A DNA stretch of 64,000 bases, from positions 1 to 64,000 of the forward strand of contig NZ_JAMXWN010000012.1 in the NCBI RefSeq assembly GCF_024125425.1. The letters run 5' to 3'. This document shows, piece by piece, positions 15,940 to 24,190 of the stretch (the stretch's first letter is position 1; each line of letters starts with the position of its first letter). This DNA comes from Sporolactobacillus kofuensis (GTDB taxonomy: Bacteria; Bacillota; Bacilli; Bacillales; Sporolactobacillaceae). The position numbers and the translations under genes were made by a program. The notes beneath the pieces are model-generated. The model made no database searches. It was not told the origin of the DNA and saw only the letters and a list, made by a program, of their open reading frames with translations.

Positions 15940-16835
15940 ATTCGACCATTCACCGAGAAATCAGAAACGAACCTGAAACACGAATGGGAAGAGCAAATCG
16001 CGTACCAAAGAAGCAGAAAAAGTCATCGTTCCAAAAGTTTATTAAATCACCAAAAGGGATTGTTTTTATTATCCTGGCTCTCTTATCTTACGCCGGAACA
16101 TTTTATCCAACTGGTCTTTCGGGTTTGAAGAACATCGTGTTGGCAATGGGAACAGGTGTCTTGCTTGATTATGTTGTTGCCTATGTGATGAATCGCCCTT
16201 TGCGTTTTTCTGATGGTGCCCTTATAACCGGTCTTATTATAGGGGGCGTGCTTAGTCCTGCAGTGTCTTGGTACTACGTGATGTTCACCACAATTGTTGC
16301 GTTATTATCAAAGCATATCCTGAAGGATAAGAGAAAGCCCTTGTTTAATCCTGCTGCGGTGGGGTTGTTTATCAGTGCTACTTTGTTTTCAACTGGGGAA
16401 AGTTGGTGGAGTGGCTTGTCTATGACACCAGTATGGATGACAGCCATACTCCTTGTCGGCGGTTTTATTATTGTTAATAGGATCAATAAGTTGCCACTTG
16501 TCTTTTCTTTTCTAGGGACTTATATGATTCTGTTCCTAATACTTGGAATACTCAATATCTCAGGTGCGGGAGACGCCCTTCGCTCGCCTTATATTAATGC
16601 AGCATTATTCATGTCTTTCTTTATGCTCTCTGATCCACCGACATCACCAGCAAAATATCGTGAACAAGTAATCTTCGGTTTTCTTGCAGCTTTAGCAAGC
16701 GGAGCAGCGTACCTCTACGTAAGTAAATTAACCTATTTACTTGTAGGCTTATTTGTTGCAAATAGCCTGAAAGCTCTGCATTCTAAACTCACTCAAAGGA
16801 ATGGAATCCGGCGTAATGCGCTGCATTCACGTTAA
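15927..16835 (+). CDS. RnfD/NqrB-like membrane electron-transfer protein (solitary)
   Basis: The 302-residue protein has a basic cytosolic leader of about 45 residues and about eight membrane helices. It belongs to the NqrB/RnfD/RSXD family: 'SDGALITGLIIGGVLSP', 'FNPAAVGLFIS' and 'MLSDPPTSP' match conserved membrane blocks. RnfD is a flavin-carrying subunit of ion-pumping complexes. Here no other rnf or nqr gene is nearby, and the SGAT flavinylation site usual for RnfD is not present. It may pass electrons from the quinone or NADH side to the secreted FMN protein two genes upstream. That role is inference. Confidence 0.8.
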   Translation: MERLNSTIHREIRNEPETRMGRANRVPKKQKKSSFQKFIKSPKGIVFIILALLSYAGTFYPTGLSGLKNIVLAMGTGVLLDYVVAYVMNRPLRFSDGALITGLIIGGVLSPAVSWYYVMFTTIVALLSKHILKDKRKPLFNPAAVGLFISATLFSTGESWWSGLSMTPVWMTAILLVGGFIIVNRINKLPLVFSFLGTYMILFLILGILNISGAGDALRSPYINAALFMSFFMLSDPPTSPAKYREQVIFGFLAALASGAAYLYVSKLTYLLVGLFVANSLKALHSKLTQRNGIRRNALHSR

Positions 16836-16905
16836 GCGCATCTCCGAAAGATCTGTTTTGGACTCCTGAAGAACGATAAGTACTGGACAAATAATAAAAA
16901 GAATA

Positions 16906-16950
16906 AAACGGCTGCCCATCAGTTGCTCTCTGATCATGGGCAGCCATTTT
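16906..16950 (+). terminator. Terminator after the flavin redox operon
   Basis: GGCTGCCCAT and ATGGGCAGCC form a 10-bp stem followed by ATTTTAC. Confidence 0.7.
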
Positions 16951-17006
16951 ACTTTTCCTAATCGAGTCATGGTTTTTCGGAACGTATGGCACGTCAAGAG
17001 AGTATG

Positions 17007-17474
17007 TCATTCGTTTTGCATGGATGACTTAGTATTAGGAGAATATAAGGAATCTACATGTTTTTGGATATAAACCATTTGTCCCCCATAATGTCCGGTT
17101 AATGCGAGTGTTATTGATCCGAAAATGCAAAAGATGAGCATCAATGGGATCAGAATCTTTTTCTGGAAAAAATGGAAGAGAATCCTCAAACCGATAGCAG
17201 TCCCAAAAAGAAGCAGTGTAACCGTTGCATAGAATTGATGAATCTCTACAGCTGTACGGTACGCGCTGCCCCAGTGTGCCGCTGCAAATTCTTCAGCACC
17301 ATCCCCAGATAAATAGGCAGCAATTCCTGAGATGAAGCCAACGGAAAGAAGAAACAAGGCAGCTTTGTCAAAAAAATCTTTCCTCCATAGCGCAACTACC
17401 TGTAGAATTGTACCCAAAATGAATAAAGCGATAGGAAAATGAACAAGTAGAGGATGAAGCGGTGTTCCGAACAC
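17007..17474 (-). CDS. DUF2231 four-helix membrane protein
   Basis: The 155-residue protein has four membrane helices. The first begins 'TPLHPLLVHFPIALFIL', the hallmark of DUF2231, with His7 and His12. Further histidines lie in or at the ends of helices (His79 in 'EIHQFYATV', His128 in 'LTGHYGGQMVY'), which could hold heme or take part in redox chemistry. The family role is not established. It is downstream of the response regulator and kinase on the same strand (58-base gap) and convergent with the flavin operon. A CCTTTC-type site (minus AGGAGACG) precedes the ATG. Confidence 0.8.
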   Translation of the reverse strand: MFGTPLHPLLVHFPIALFILGTILQVVALWRKDFFDKAALFLLSVGFISGIAAYLSGDGAEEFAAAHWGSAYRTAVEIHQFYATVTLLLFGTAIGLRILFHFFQKKILIPLMLIFCIFGSITLALTGHYGGQMVYIQKHVDSLYSPNTKSSMQNE

Positions 17475-17532
17475 GTCAATCGTCTCCTTTCACAAACCAC
17501 ATCTTAAAAAAGGAAACTGAAAGTAAACTGAA

Positions 17533-18807
17533 TTAATTAATATTCTTGAGTATTGGCAGCGTTATGTGAAAAGTGGTGCCTTTGTTTTGCAGGCTCTCAA
17601 GTACTATTGAACCTTTGTAGGCGTCAACGATTTCCCGTGCAATCGAAAGACCCAATCCGTTCCCGCCGCTCTTTCGTGCTCTTCCCTTTTCTATCCGATA
17701 AAAGCGTTCATAAATATGTTTCTGTTCGTTTTCGGGAATACCAATACCCGTGTCTTTAGTAGAGAAACAAAAATTGTGTCTTTTTTCATCTGCTCCTATG
17801 CGTAGAACGATCTGATCTGCATCTTTTGTATACTTAAATGCATTGTCTAAAAAAATCGTAAGAAGTTGCTTGATTTCAATCGGATTAGCATAAATAGTGA
17901 GTTCGTGTTGAGGCAAATCGAGAACAAATTTTTTCTTTTCAAGTAATGCTTTTTGATGATAGTACGAAGCAATGGACTGGATCATGTTAATCACTTTTAA
18001 ATCCGACCGTTGTACGCCTATCCCTTCACGATCTGATTTAGCAAGAGTAAGTAAGTGGCTAATCAGTGTATTCATCTCACTGACTTCCTCTTTTAGGTCG
18101 GCAAGTGTTTCTTTTGACGATTCGGACATGCGATCTTTTTCTTCTGCTTCAAAGTATTCAAGTCCAGCAGAAAACACGCTAAGGGGTGTCCGCATTTCAT
18201 GGCTGGCATCCGCAACAAATGTTCTTTGTTTTTCATAGTTACGTTTAACCGGAAGCACAGCCCGTCGCGCTAGAAAATGTGCAATCATAATCGATAGTGA
18301 CGCAGCAATTAGAGTAAGTACAAAGAGGAGCGTGAACCACCGTTCGATCAGTTCATGGGCGCCTCTAATGCCTTTAGCGATCACAATATAGCCAATTCGA
18401 TGACCATTCTCAATAACCGGCTCCATGGCATAGACCATGTAATTTTTTTCACCTTTTATGGATGTAACCTTGGTTAGACCCCAGTTCTCCTTTTTAGCCA
18501 CGCGCGCAATGAATTCGTGGCGAAGTGGGTCAGGCATAGTACCTCTATAGACAACATCTTCGCCATTTTCTGAAAGAAAAGCCGACAGGTAAAGAGAATG
18601 CTTGAAATGACTGCCTTCAAGGTGGTGCCGTTCAGCAAACTCTACCGCCTGGTCACGCGCAATATCCTCAACTTGCCAACTGACAGACTGATAAATCATA
18701 CTTTTAAATACAAAAAAGAGAACAATAAATAGCGCAGCAAGTGTAAGAAAAAACCACAGACTGTAGGTTAGTGTTAGTTTTCTTTGCAACGTTTTAAACA
18801 TGCTCAT
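17533..18807 (-). CDS. Sensor histidine kinase
   Basis: The 424-residue kinase has two membrane helices (about 14-36 and 160-182) with an extracytoplasmic sensor of about 120 residues between them. HisKA carries the phospho-accepting His in 'DASHEMRTPLSVFSAGLEYF'. The ATPase has the N box 'IFLDNAFKYTKD', G1 'DTGIGIPENEQ', F box 'YERFYR' and G2 'GNGLGLSIA'. It resembles the CiaH/ResE-like OmpR-partner group. No HAMP domain is clear. It overlaps the response regulator gene by 14 bases. The signal is unknown; a redox or envelope signal is suggested only by neighbours. Confidence 0.9.
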   Translation of the reverse strand: MSMFKTLQRKLTLTYSLWFFLTLAALFIVLFFVFKSMIYQSVSWQVEDIARDQAVEFAERHHLEGSHFKHSLYLSAFLSENGEDVVYRGTMPDPLRHEFIARVAKKENWGLTKVTSIKGEKNYMVYAMEPVIENGHRIGYIVIAKGIRGAHELIERWFTLLFVLTLIAASLSIMIAHFLARRAVLPVKRNYEKQRTFVADASHEMRTPLSVFSAGLEYFEAEEKDRMSESSKETLADLKEEVSEMNTLISHLLTLAKSDREGIGVQRSDLKVINMIQSIASYYHQKALLEKKKFVLDLPQHELTIYANPIEIKQLLTIFLDNAFKYTKDADQIVLRIGADEKRHNFCFSTKDTGIGIPENEQKHIYERFYRIEKGRARKSGGNGLGLSIAREIVDAYKGSIVLESLQNKGTTFHITLPILKNIN

Positions 18808-19474
18808 CCACCCACATATAGCCTAAACCGCGTATCGTTTTAATATAACTGTTTTGCTTGGACTGACCAAGTTTCTTTCTTAGAAGTTTCACAAAGGCTT
18901 CCATCGTATTGAAGGTGACCTCACTGCTTTCTTCCCAGACTCTGGCCATAATCATCTCCTTCGAAAGAATCCTGCCGGTATTTTTAACAAAATAAACTAG
19001 GAGCTGATATTCCCGTGATGTCAGGTTGAGCAGTTGGTCACCTTTTTTTATTAAATGATTACTCAGGTCAAGAGTAAGGTCTTGCGTTCGAATCACATTC
19101 TGATCAATGGGGAAAAAGTTTCTTCGATAAAGAGATCGGAGACGCGCAAAAAGTTCTTCGAATGCAAAGGGCTTCATCATATAGTCATCTGCTCCAGAAT
19201 CAAGTCCTTGAACGCGATCTTCAAGCGCATCGCGTGCTGTGAGCATAAGAATGGCTCCACTGTATCCTTCTTGTCTTAATGATTTACTGACTTCAATTCC
19301 GTCCTTATTTGGAAGCATCCAGTCGAGGATGATCACATCATAATCACCGGTTAGCGCCTGGTCGTATGCTGTTTCTCCATCGTCAACCCAGTCAGCAGTG
19401 AATTGTTCTTTCTTGAACATTTTCATGATTAATTTTCCAAGACGCAGGTCATCTTCAGCGAGCATCACTTTCAT
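18794..19474 (-). CDS. OmpR-family response regulator
   Basis: The 226-residue protein has a receiver domain (1-118) with acidic pocket 'LAEDDLRLG', phosphoacceptor Asp in 'VIILDWMLPNKDG', Thr in 'LMLTARDA' and Lys in 'MMKPFAFEEL', followed by a winged-helix DNA-binding domain (about 130-225) with 'LTSREYQLLVYF', 'RVWEE' and 'IKTIRGLGYMW'. It is the partner of the overlapping kinase. It is the first gene of a likely RR-HK-DUF2231 operon. Confidence 0.93.
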   Translation of the reverse strand: MKVMLAEDDLRLGKLIMKMFKKEQFTADWVDDGETAYDQALTGDYDVIILDWMLPNKDGIEVSKSLRQEGYSGAILMLTARDALEDRVQGLDSGADDYMMKPFAFEELFARLRSLYRRNFFPIDQNVIRTQDLTLDLSNHLIKKGDQLLNLTSREYQLLVYFVKNTGRILSKEMIMARVWEESSEVTFNTMEAFVKLLRKKLGQSKQNSYIKTIRGLGYMWVDEHV

Positions 19475-19534
19475 TAAACTCCCTCATTTCACAGTGAATC
19501 AGACATCGATTTAGTTCTTTAGCTAAATTCTACT

Positions 19535-19575
19535 ACAAAAAAGGACTTCACAGGAGTAAGGATCCCGTGAAGTCT
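19535..19575 (-). terminator. Terminator after the GH18 gene
   Basis: GACTTCACGGG and CCTGTGAAGTC pair; a T run follows on the minus strand. Confidence 0.75.
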
Positions 19576-20724
19576 TTAGGTTTGCCACTTGTGAACGGTA
19601 AAATTGTGTGGGAGTAGGCCCCAGTTTTGTGGATAGGGGTAGCCGAGGGCCCAATAACTGAGACCGCGGAGCTTGAATTCCTTAACCAATTCAAATTTTG
19701 CTTGTGCGCTTCTTGCGTCTTCAAACCAAACTTCATGACTGCGGCCATGATCATCACTATAGCGATAAAATGGGGATTGGGCTTGTTGATCATACTGAAT
19801 GGCAGCCCCGTATTTTATGGCGCGTTCGACCGCTTCCTGTGGACTAAATGTTTCAGCTTCCTGGCCTTCAACGTGAGGGAGCAGCCAGTCACGCGCATAC
19901 GTTTCAAAGCCCAATGAGATTTTATTTTCCGGTATTACGGTTAGAGCATAGTGAACGACCGCTCTCATTTTATCAACAGGTGAGATTGCCTGAGGCGGAC
20001 CGAGACGGAAGCCCCATTCATAGGTCATCAGTACAACAAAATCAACAAGTCGACCGTGCGCCTCGTAATCATAAGCCTCATACGATGCAAATGGCTGCGC
20101 AGCCCCCGTTTTCGGCATGACAGCAGTAGAGAGTAAGAAACCCAGAGGATGCAAGCGATCAGCGGCTTGTTGAAGGAATTGATTGTAGTTCTCACGGTCA
20201 GCTGGCAGGACATTTTCGAAATCAACATTTAATCCGCGATAGCCTTTCTCCTGCATGATTCGGACAATATCTGACAGTAAATTTTCACGATATTCCGGAG
20301 TGTTGAGTACGTGATGTAACAAGTCAGCACCGGATTCAGTTGCAGAAAAGTTATTGATCGCCATCGTAGGCAGGACGTTTTGTGCAAAAGCAGCAGATAA
20401 TCGGGACTGGTCATCCAACACATCCAAGGTTCCGTCTTGTTTTACATGGTAGGCAAATGGAATGGCAGAAGTCAGTAGGTAACCTAGTTGAAGGATCGTT
20501 AATGCGTCAATAGAGTCAGGTTGGTATGTATAGGCATTGACCTCAATTGTCTGCTTTGGTCCCCCATGGGGTACTTCTGGAACAGGAACAATTAATGTCT
20601 GGCCAATGGCAAGTCGGTTAGGATCGGTCAACCCATTGATTGCAGCAAGTACAATTGCAGATACGTTGTACTTTTTCGTAATTTGCCCTAGCGATTCTCC
20701 ACTTTGAACGACATGAATCAACAA
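19576..20724 (-). CDS. LysM-GH18 spore cortex/wall hydrolase (SleL/YaaH type)
   Basis: The 382-residue protein has one LysM module (residues 2-48: 'IHVVQSGESLGQITKKYNVSAIVLAAINGL') and a GH18 glycosidase domain (about 58-380). The catalytic motif reads 'YRGLNVDFENVLPADRENY', with the proton donor Glu at about residue 170, and 'VDFVVLMTYEWG' forms the substrate strand. Such enzymes (SleL, YaaH, YdhD) cut N-acetylglucosaminidic bonds in spore cortex during germination. Bacillus SleL has two LysM modules; here there is one. No signal peptide is present, as usual for spore-coat-associated members. It is strong evidence for a spore former. Confidence 0.87.
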   Translation of the reverse strand: MLIHVVQSGESLGQITKKYNVSAIVLAAINGLTDPNRLAIGQTLIVPVPEVPHGGPKQTIEVNAYTYQPDSIDALTILQLGYLLTSAIPFAYHVKQDGTLDVLDDQSRLSAAFAQNVLPTMAINNFSATESGADLLHHVLNTPEYRENLLSDIVRIMQEKGYRGLNVDFENVLPADRENYNQFLQQAADRLHPLGFLLSTAVMPKTGAAQPFASYEAYDYEAHGRLVDFVVLMTYEWGFRLGPPQAISPVDKMRAVVHYALTVIPENKISLGFETYARDWLLPHVEGQEAETFSPQEAVERAIKYGAAIQYDQQAQSPFYRYSDDHGRSHEVWFEDARSAQAKFELVKEFKLRGLSYWALGYPYPQNWGLLPHNFTVHKWQT

Positions 20725-20920
20725 TGCGATCGCTCCTTCTTCATCTGGACTTGTATTCTATAGATAAATTATTTTCGTTTGGAACGTAAGCTCACTGTAA
20801 TTGAATCCACGTTAACGAGTCATATCTTATCCTGAATCTAAAGATATGCATCGAGTGCTCAATTATACGCGCCACAAGTTTATATTTGGAACCGTATGTG
20901 TTAACCTTTTCTCAGCTGGG

Positions 20921-21045
20921 GCTTTCGGTGCTCGCTTGCCGAGGGTGATCCGTGCGCCTCCTCATACATTCGAGTAATCTGCGAAGGCTCATTTGGTTCG
21001 CGACCATTAGGAACGATCCCACAGATGCCTCGCACTAAGCCAGGC
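20921..21045 (-). repeat. Intergenic GC-rich structured repeat, diverged inverted copy
   Basis: On the minus strand it reads GATGCGAGGC..., with GTTCGAGG-type and GGCAAGCGAGCACCGAAAGC landmarks; several positions are diverged. The 420 bases between the flanking genes hold nothing else recognised. Confidence 0.65.
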
Positions 21046-21144
21046 TCAAACGATTATCTCTTCCAGCACATTGTCTAGAATTGTTAATTGAGTTGGAAGT
21101 ACGTTTACGATCATTGATTTGAGAGCAGAACAGGGGGCTAAATT

Positions 21145-21756
21145 TTGATAAGCATTGATCCAAACGAACTACCAGGGCGAGAAAATTATAAATTTTTAAC
21201 AGGAAGTATTATTCCGAGACCAGTTGCCTTCGTCACAACAGAGTCAGCAGAAGGTGTATTAAATGCAGCGCCATTTAGTTACTTTACGATTATTACCGAT
21301 CAACCGCCAATGATCTCTGTATCCGTGCAACGATTCAACGGAGCGATGAAAGATACATCGAGAAATGCGATTGAAAAAGGTGAGTTCGTTGTCCACATTT
21401 CTGATGAATCCTATATTGATCAAATAAATAACACGGCAAAGCCATTGTCATCAAACGAAAGTGAGGTTGAAGATTCGGGTCTAACCCCTGTCAACAGTAT
21501 CAAGGTCAGTGTTCAAGGGGTAAAAGAAGCGAACATTCGACTGGAATGTGTGCTTGAGCGAGCACTTGAACTCGGTGGAACAGATGGCAACCCTTCTTGT
21601 GATTTATTAATTGGGCGGGTCGTTTATTATCATATTAGAGAAGATCTATACGAGCATGGACGAATCAATGCTACAGGGTTAAAACCGATCAGCAGACTAG
21701 CAGGAAGTACCTATGCAAAATTAGGCGATACCTTTGACTTAATAAGACCAGTGTAA
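21145..21756 (+). CDS. Flavin reductase-like FMN-binding protein (YwrF type)
   Basis: The 203-residue protein belongs to the flavin reductase-like split-barrel family. The signature 'KFLTGSIIPRPVAFVTT' with 'LNAAPFSYFTIITDQPPMISVSV' forms the FMN site, and 'KDTSRNAIEKGEFVVHI' follows. It ends 'LKPISRLAGSTYAKLGDTFDL', typical of the DIM6/NTAB subgroup. It probably binds FMN and reduces flavin or acts on an unknown substrate. The start is TTG at 21145 with AGGGGG upstream. A GNAT gene follows at 59 bases, possibly in the same transcript. Confidence 0.85.
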   Translation: MISIDPNELPGRENYKFLTGSIIPRPVAFVTTESAEGVLNAAPFSYFTIITDQPPMISVSVQRFNGAMKDTSRNAIEKGEFVVHISDESYIDQINNTAKPLSSNESEVEDSGLTPVNSIKVSVQGVKEANIRLECVLERALELGGTDGNPSCDLLIGRVVYYHIREDLYEHGRINATGLKPISRLAGSTYAKLGDTFDLIRPV

Positions 21757-21815
21757 GTGTTTCGTCAGTCAGACCAATTCCAATTAAAAATATAGATTGT
21801 TTTCAGGAGGGACTC

Positions 21816-22286
21816 ATGATTCATTTTAGATGTGCAGATCGGACCGACTCAGAATTGATCCACAGTCTTATGGTTCAGGCATTTACGGAATATCAGAATT
21901 CAAAAGCGCCATCCAGCGCAATGCAGGAAACAACAGCCTCAATTGACGCTGCGTTCGAAAAAGGAGAACAAGCACTGATTGCTTGTGATGAAACAACTCC
22001 CGTCGGTATGGTACGGTTTAAGGTGAGGGAAGATGTTCTTTATTTTTTCCGCTTGTCCGTAATCCCTGAAAATCAGGGTCAGGGTGTTGCAAAAAGAATT
22101 TTGCAAGAACTTGAAGAAGTTGCAAAAAAGAAAAACAAACATTCTGTTACCTGTAGGGTACGCAAAAATGTAACCAGAAACGTACATCTCTATCAATCAA
22201 TGGGTTATCATCTATTTGATCAGGAAGTTGTTCATAAACCCGATGGTATTGACATTGCAGTCGTACATATGAAGAAAAAGTTGTAG
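21816..22286 (+). CDS. GNAT-family N-acetyltransferase
   Basis: The 156-residue protein has the GNAT fold. Motif A is 'YFFRLSVIPENQGQGVAKRILQEL', with the acetyl-CoA pyrophosphate loop Q-x-x-G-x-A (QGQGVAK). Motif B includes 'VTCRVRKNVTRNVHLYQSMGYHLFDQE', where Tyr of LYQSMGY is the usual general acid. The substrate is unknown. AGGAGG precedes the ATG at 21816. A striking repeat array starts about 50 bases after the stop. Confidence 0.85.
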   Translation: MIHFRCADRTDSELIHSLMVQAFTEYQNSKAPSSAMQETTASIDAAFEKGEQALIACDETTPVGMVRFKVREDVLYFFRLSVIPENQGQGVAKRILQELEEVAKKKNKHSVTCRVRKNVTRNVHLYQSMGYHLFDQEVVHKPDGIDIAVVHMKKKL

Positions 22287-22339
22287 AGAGAATCATGAAA
22301 CAAAAATTTGTCAAATGCTTCTTCAAAAATCGCTTAGTG

Positions 22340-22912
22340 CTGAATCCGAACCCGAATCCGGTGACCCGAACCGAATCCGGCGTAATCCGAACCGAATCCG
22401 GCCGAATCCGAACCGAATCTCGGCATATCCGAACCGAATCCGGTGACCCGAACCGAATGGATCCGAATCCGAACCGAATCTGGTGAACCGAACCGAATCC
22501 GGCGTGATCCGAACCGAATCCAGCGTAATCCGAACCGAATGGATCCGAATCCGAACCGAATCCGGCGTAATCCGAGCCGAATGGAGCTGAATCCGAACCG
22601 AATCCGACGCTACCCGAACCGAATCTCGGCATATCCGAGCCGAATGCGACGTGACCCGAACCGAATCTGGTGACCCGAGCCGAATGGAGCTGAATCCGAA
22701 CCGAATCCAGCGTAATCCGAACCGAATGGAGCTGAATCCGAACCGAATCCGGCGTAATCCGAGCCGAATCTGGTGACCCGAATCTGGTGACCCGACCCGA
22801 ATCCGGCGTGATCCGAACCGAATGGATCCGAATCCGAGCCGAATCTGGTGACCCGACCCGAATGGAGCTGAATCCGAACCGAATCCGGTGCTACCCGAAC
22901 CGAATCTGGACT
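22340..22912. repeat. Array of about 26 imperfect 21-bp repeats
   Basis: A conserved TCCGAACCGAAT half alternates with a variable nine-base half (CCGGCGTAA, GGATCCGAA, CTGGTGACC, GGAGCTGAA, CTCGGCATA and others), giving a 21-bp period over about 570 bases. Since 21 is a multiple of three, several frames stay open on both strands (NPNR.. on plus, GFGSDYA.. on minus), but none has a convincing start and product. It lies between two plus-strand genes and is compositionally unlike its surroundings. Confidence 0.9.
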
Positions 22913-23055
22913 ATCGGGATGAAGACTTCTCCTATGTTCCTCGGATATCGAAAGTAATCATTTGAAAATGAGTGGATAATTCTTTTACTTGATACACAAA
23001 AATATAATGAGTCAGAAGGTGAGGTGAAAATGAAGTAAAAGGGAGGGGGATCGTC

Positions 23056-23748
23056 ATGGCACAACCGTTATGCGTGATTATCCATGGATTCGCTGGAAGT
23101 CCGTGGGAAATAGAACCACTCGCACATGCTCTGAAACAAGCGGGTTATGAAGTAATCACTCCGCTTCTTCCTGGACACAGCATGGACAGGGGGAAGATGG
23201 AGAAAATCAAAGCTTTGGAATGGTTGAAAATGGTTGAAGCTATTTTGAAAAAGGCCATTGATGATAAAAGAACCGTTCATTTAATAGGATTTTCAATGGG
23301 GGGGATGATTGCCTCAATCATGGCTTGTCGTTATCAAATTGCTACTTTAGTGTTGCTTTCTCCGGCGGTTTATGTGATTACTCCTCACGTAGTAAAGATG
23401 AGACTGGGAATGTTTTTTCAGGTTACTCTTCAGCATTCCAAATTAGCTGACAAATCCATAATGAATCATCAGTTATTCACTCAATTTGTACCGATCCATA
23501 ATCTTTTTCAGTTCCGAAAGGTTGTCCGCCAAGCGAAAAGAATTTTCCAACATATTTCAGTCCCGGTATGCATTATTCATGGAAAAAAGGATGAAACCGT
23601 TGATCCGAAAAGTTCAGATCTCATCTATCGTACGGTCTCATCCCATATCAAAGAACTTCATTATCTCCCGCTCTCCGGCCATCACATCTGCCAGGGGCGT
23701 GAACGTGATCAAGTGATTCAAATGGTCCTGACATTTTTAGAGAACTAG
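23056..23748 (+). CDS. Alpha/beta hydrolase (carboxylesterase Est-like)
   Basis: The 230-residue protein is an alpha/beta hydrolase of the monoglyceride lipase/carboxylesterase group. Start block 'LCVIIHGFAGSPWEIEPLA' gives the oxyanion HGF, the nucleophile elbow is GFSMGG, the acid is likely Asp in 'GKKDETVDPKS', and the base is His in 'LPLSGHHICQGRERD'. Size and pattern match Bacillus/Geobacillus Est proteins that hydrolyse short acyl esters. GGGAGGGGG lies before the ATG. It is convergent with the frameshifted HesB-like gene with only five bases between the stops. Confidence 0.88.
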   Translation: MAQPLCVIIHGFAGSPWEIEPLAHALKQAGYEVITPLLPGHSMDRGKMEKIKALEWLKMVEAILKKAIDDKRTVHLIGFSMGGMIASIMACRYQIATLVLLSPAVYVITPHVVKMRLGMFFQVTLQHSKLADKSIMNHQLFTQFVPIHNLFQFRKVVRQAKRIFQHISVPVCIIHGKKDETVDPKSSDLIYRTVSSHIKELHYLPLSGHHICQGRERDQVIQMVLTFLEN

Positions 23749-23753
23749 TTTTC

Positions 23754-24063
23754 TCATGAATAATGGTTGTGATCACCTTTCGATGGATTCACAATTTCAA
23801 ATCCTGGTTCAGGCACGTAGAAAAATTGAATCCATACGCCATCGAGGAGTTCTTCCCGTTTATCGAGCAACACATCGATGCCTTTCTCTGTCTGCACAAT
23901 CTCATCATGCTCCGTTGGGGTACTTATACGTTAATGCATAGTGGGCGTGATCGCCATGATGTTCGGTCACAATGACACGCAGCATTTGCCCCTTTGCATC
24001 CTCATTTTCGAGCATTTCTTTCATAACTTTTGCCGCATTTCGGTTAATCCTGCATTTCATCAT
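23754..24063 (-). pseudogene. HesB/IscA-like iron-sulfur biosynthesis family gene with a frameshift
   Basis: An ATG at 24063 with AGGAG five bases upstream opens 'MMKCRINRNAAKVMKEMLENEDA' and continues through 'VIVTEHHGDHAHYALTYKYP', then stops early. The remainder, 'HDEIVQTEKGIDVLLDK' and 'GVWIQFFYVPEPGFEIVNP', lies in another frame. Removing one C from the CCCC run (plus strand GGGG at 23917-23920) joins the two into a 102-residue product that matches the HesB-like fold of small Bacillus iron-sulfur proteins. The cysteines of true A-type carriers are missing. The cause could be a real mutation or a base-calling error in the run. Confidence 0.6.
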
Positions 24064-24190
24064 CGATTCTCCTACCTCATTTTTTAATCCTGACTTAGTA
24101 TGACATAGTTTATTAAGAAAATCCCGTTTGTAGGTGAGCTTAGAGATCGTGGCTTGTATGCAGACGAAATAATTCTGATCATCTAAGTAC

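Noticed and set aside
22147-22632. Minus-strand frame with Gly-Phe-Gly-Ser-Asp heptapeptide repeats
   Set aside because: It is produced by the 21-bp repeat array, whose length keeps frames open; it runs into the GNAT gene antisense and has no ribosome site. I treat it as a repeat, not a gene.
22340-22912. Array considered as CRISPR
   Set aside because: Units are 21 bp, directly adjacent, with no unique spacers and no cas genes in the window.
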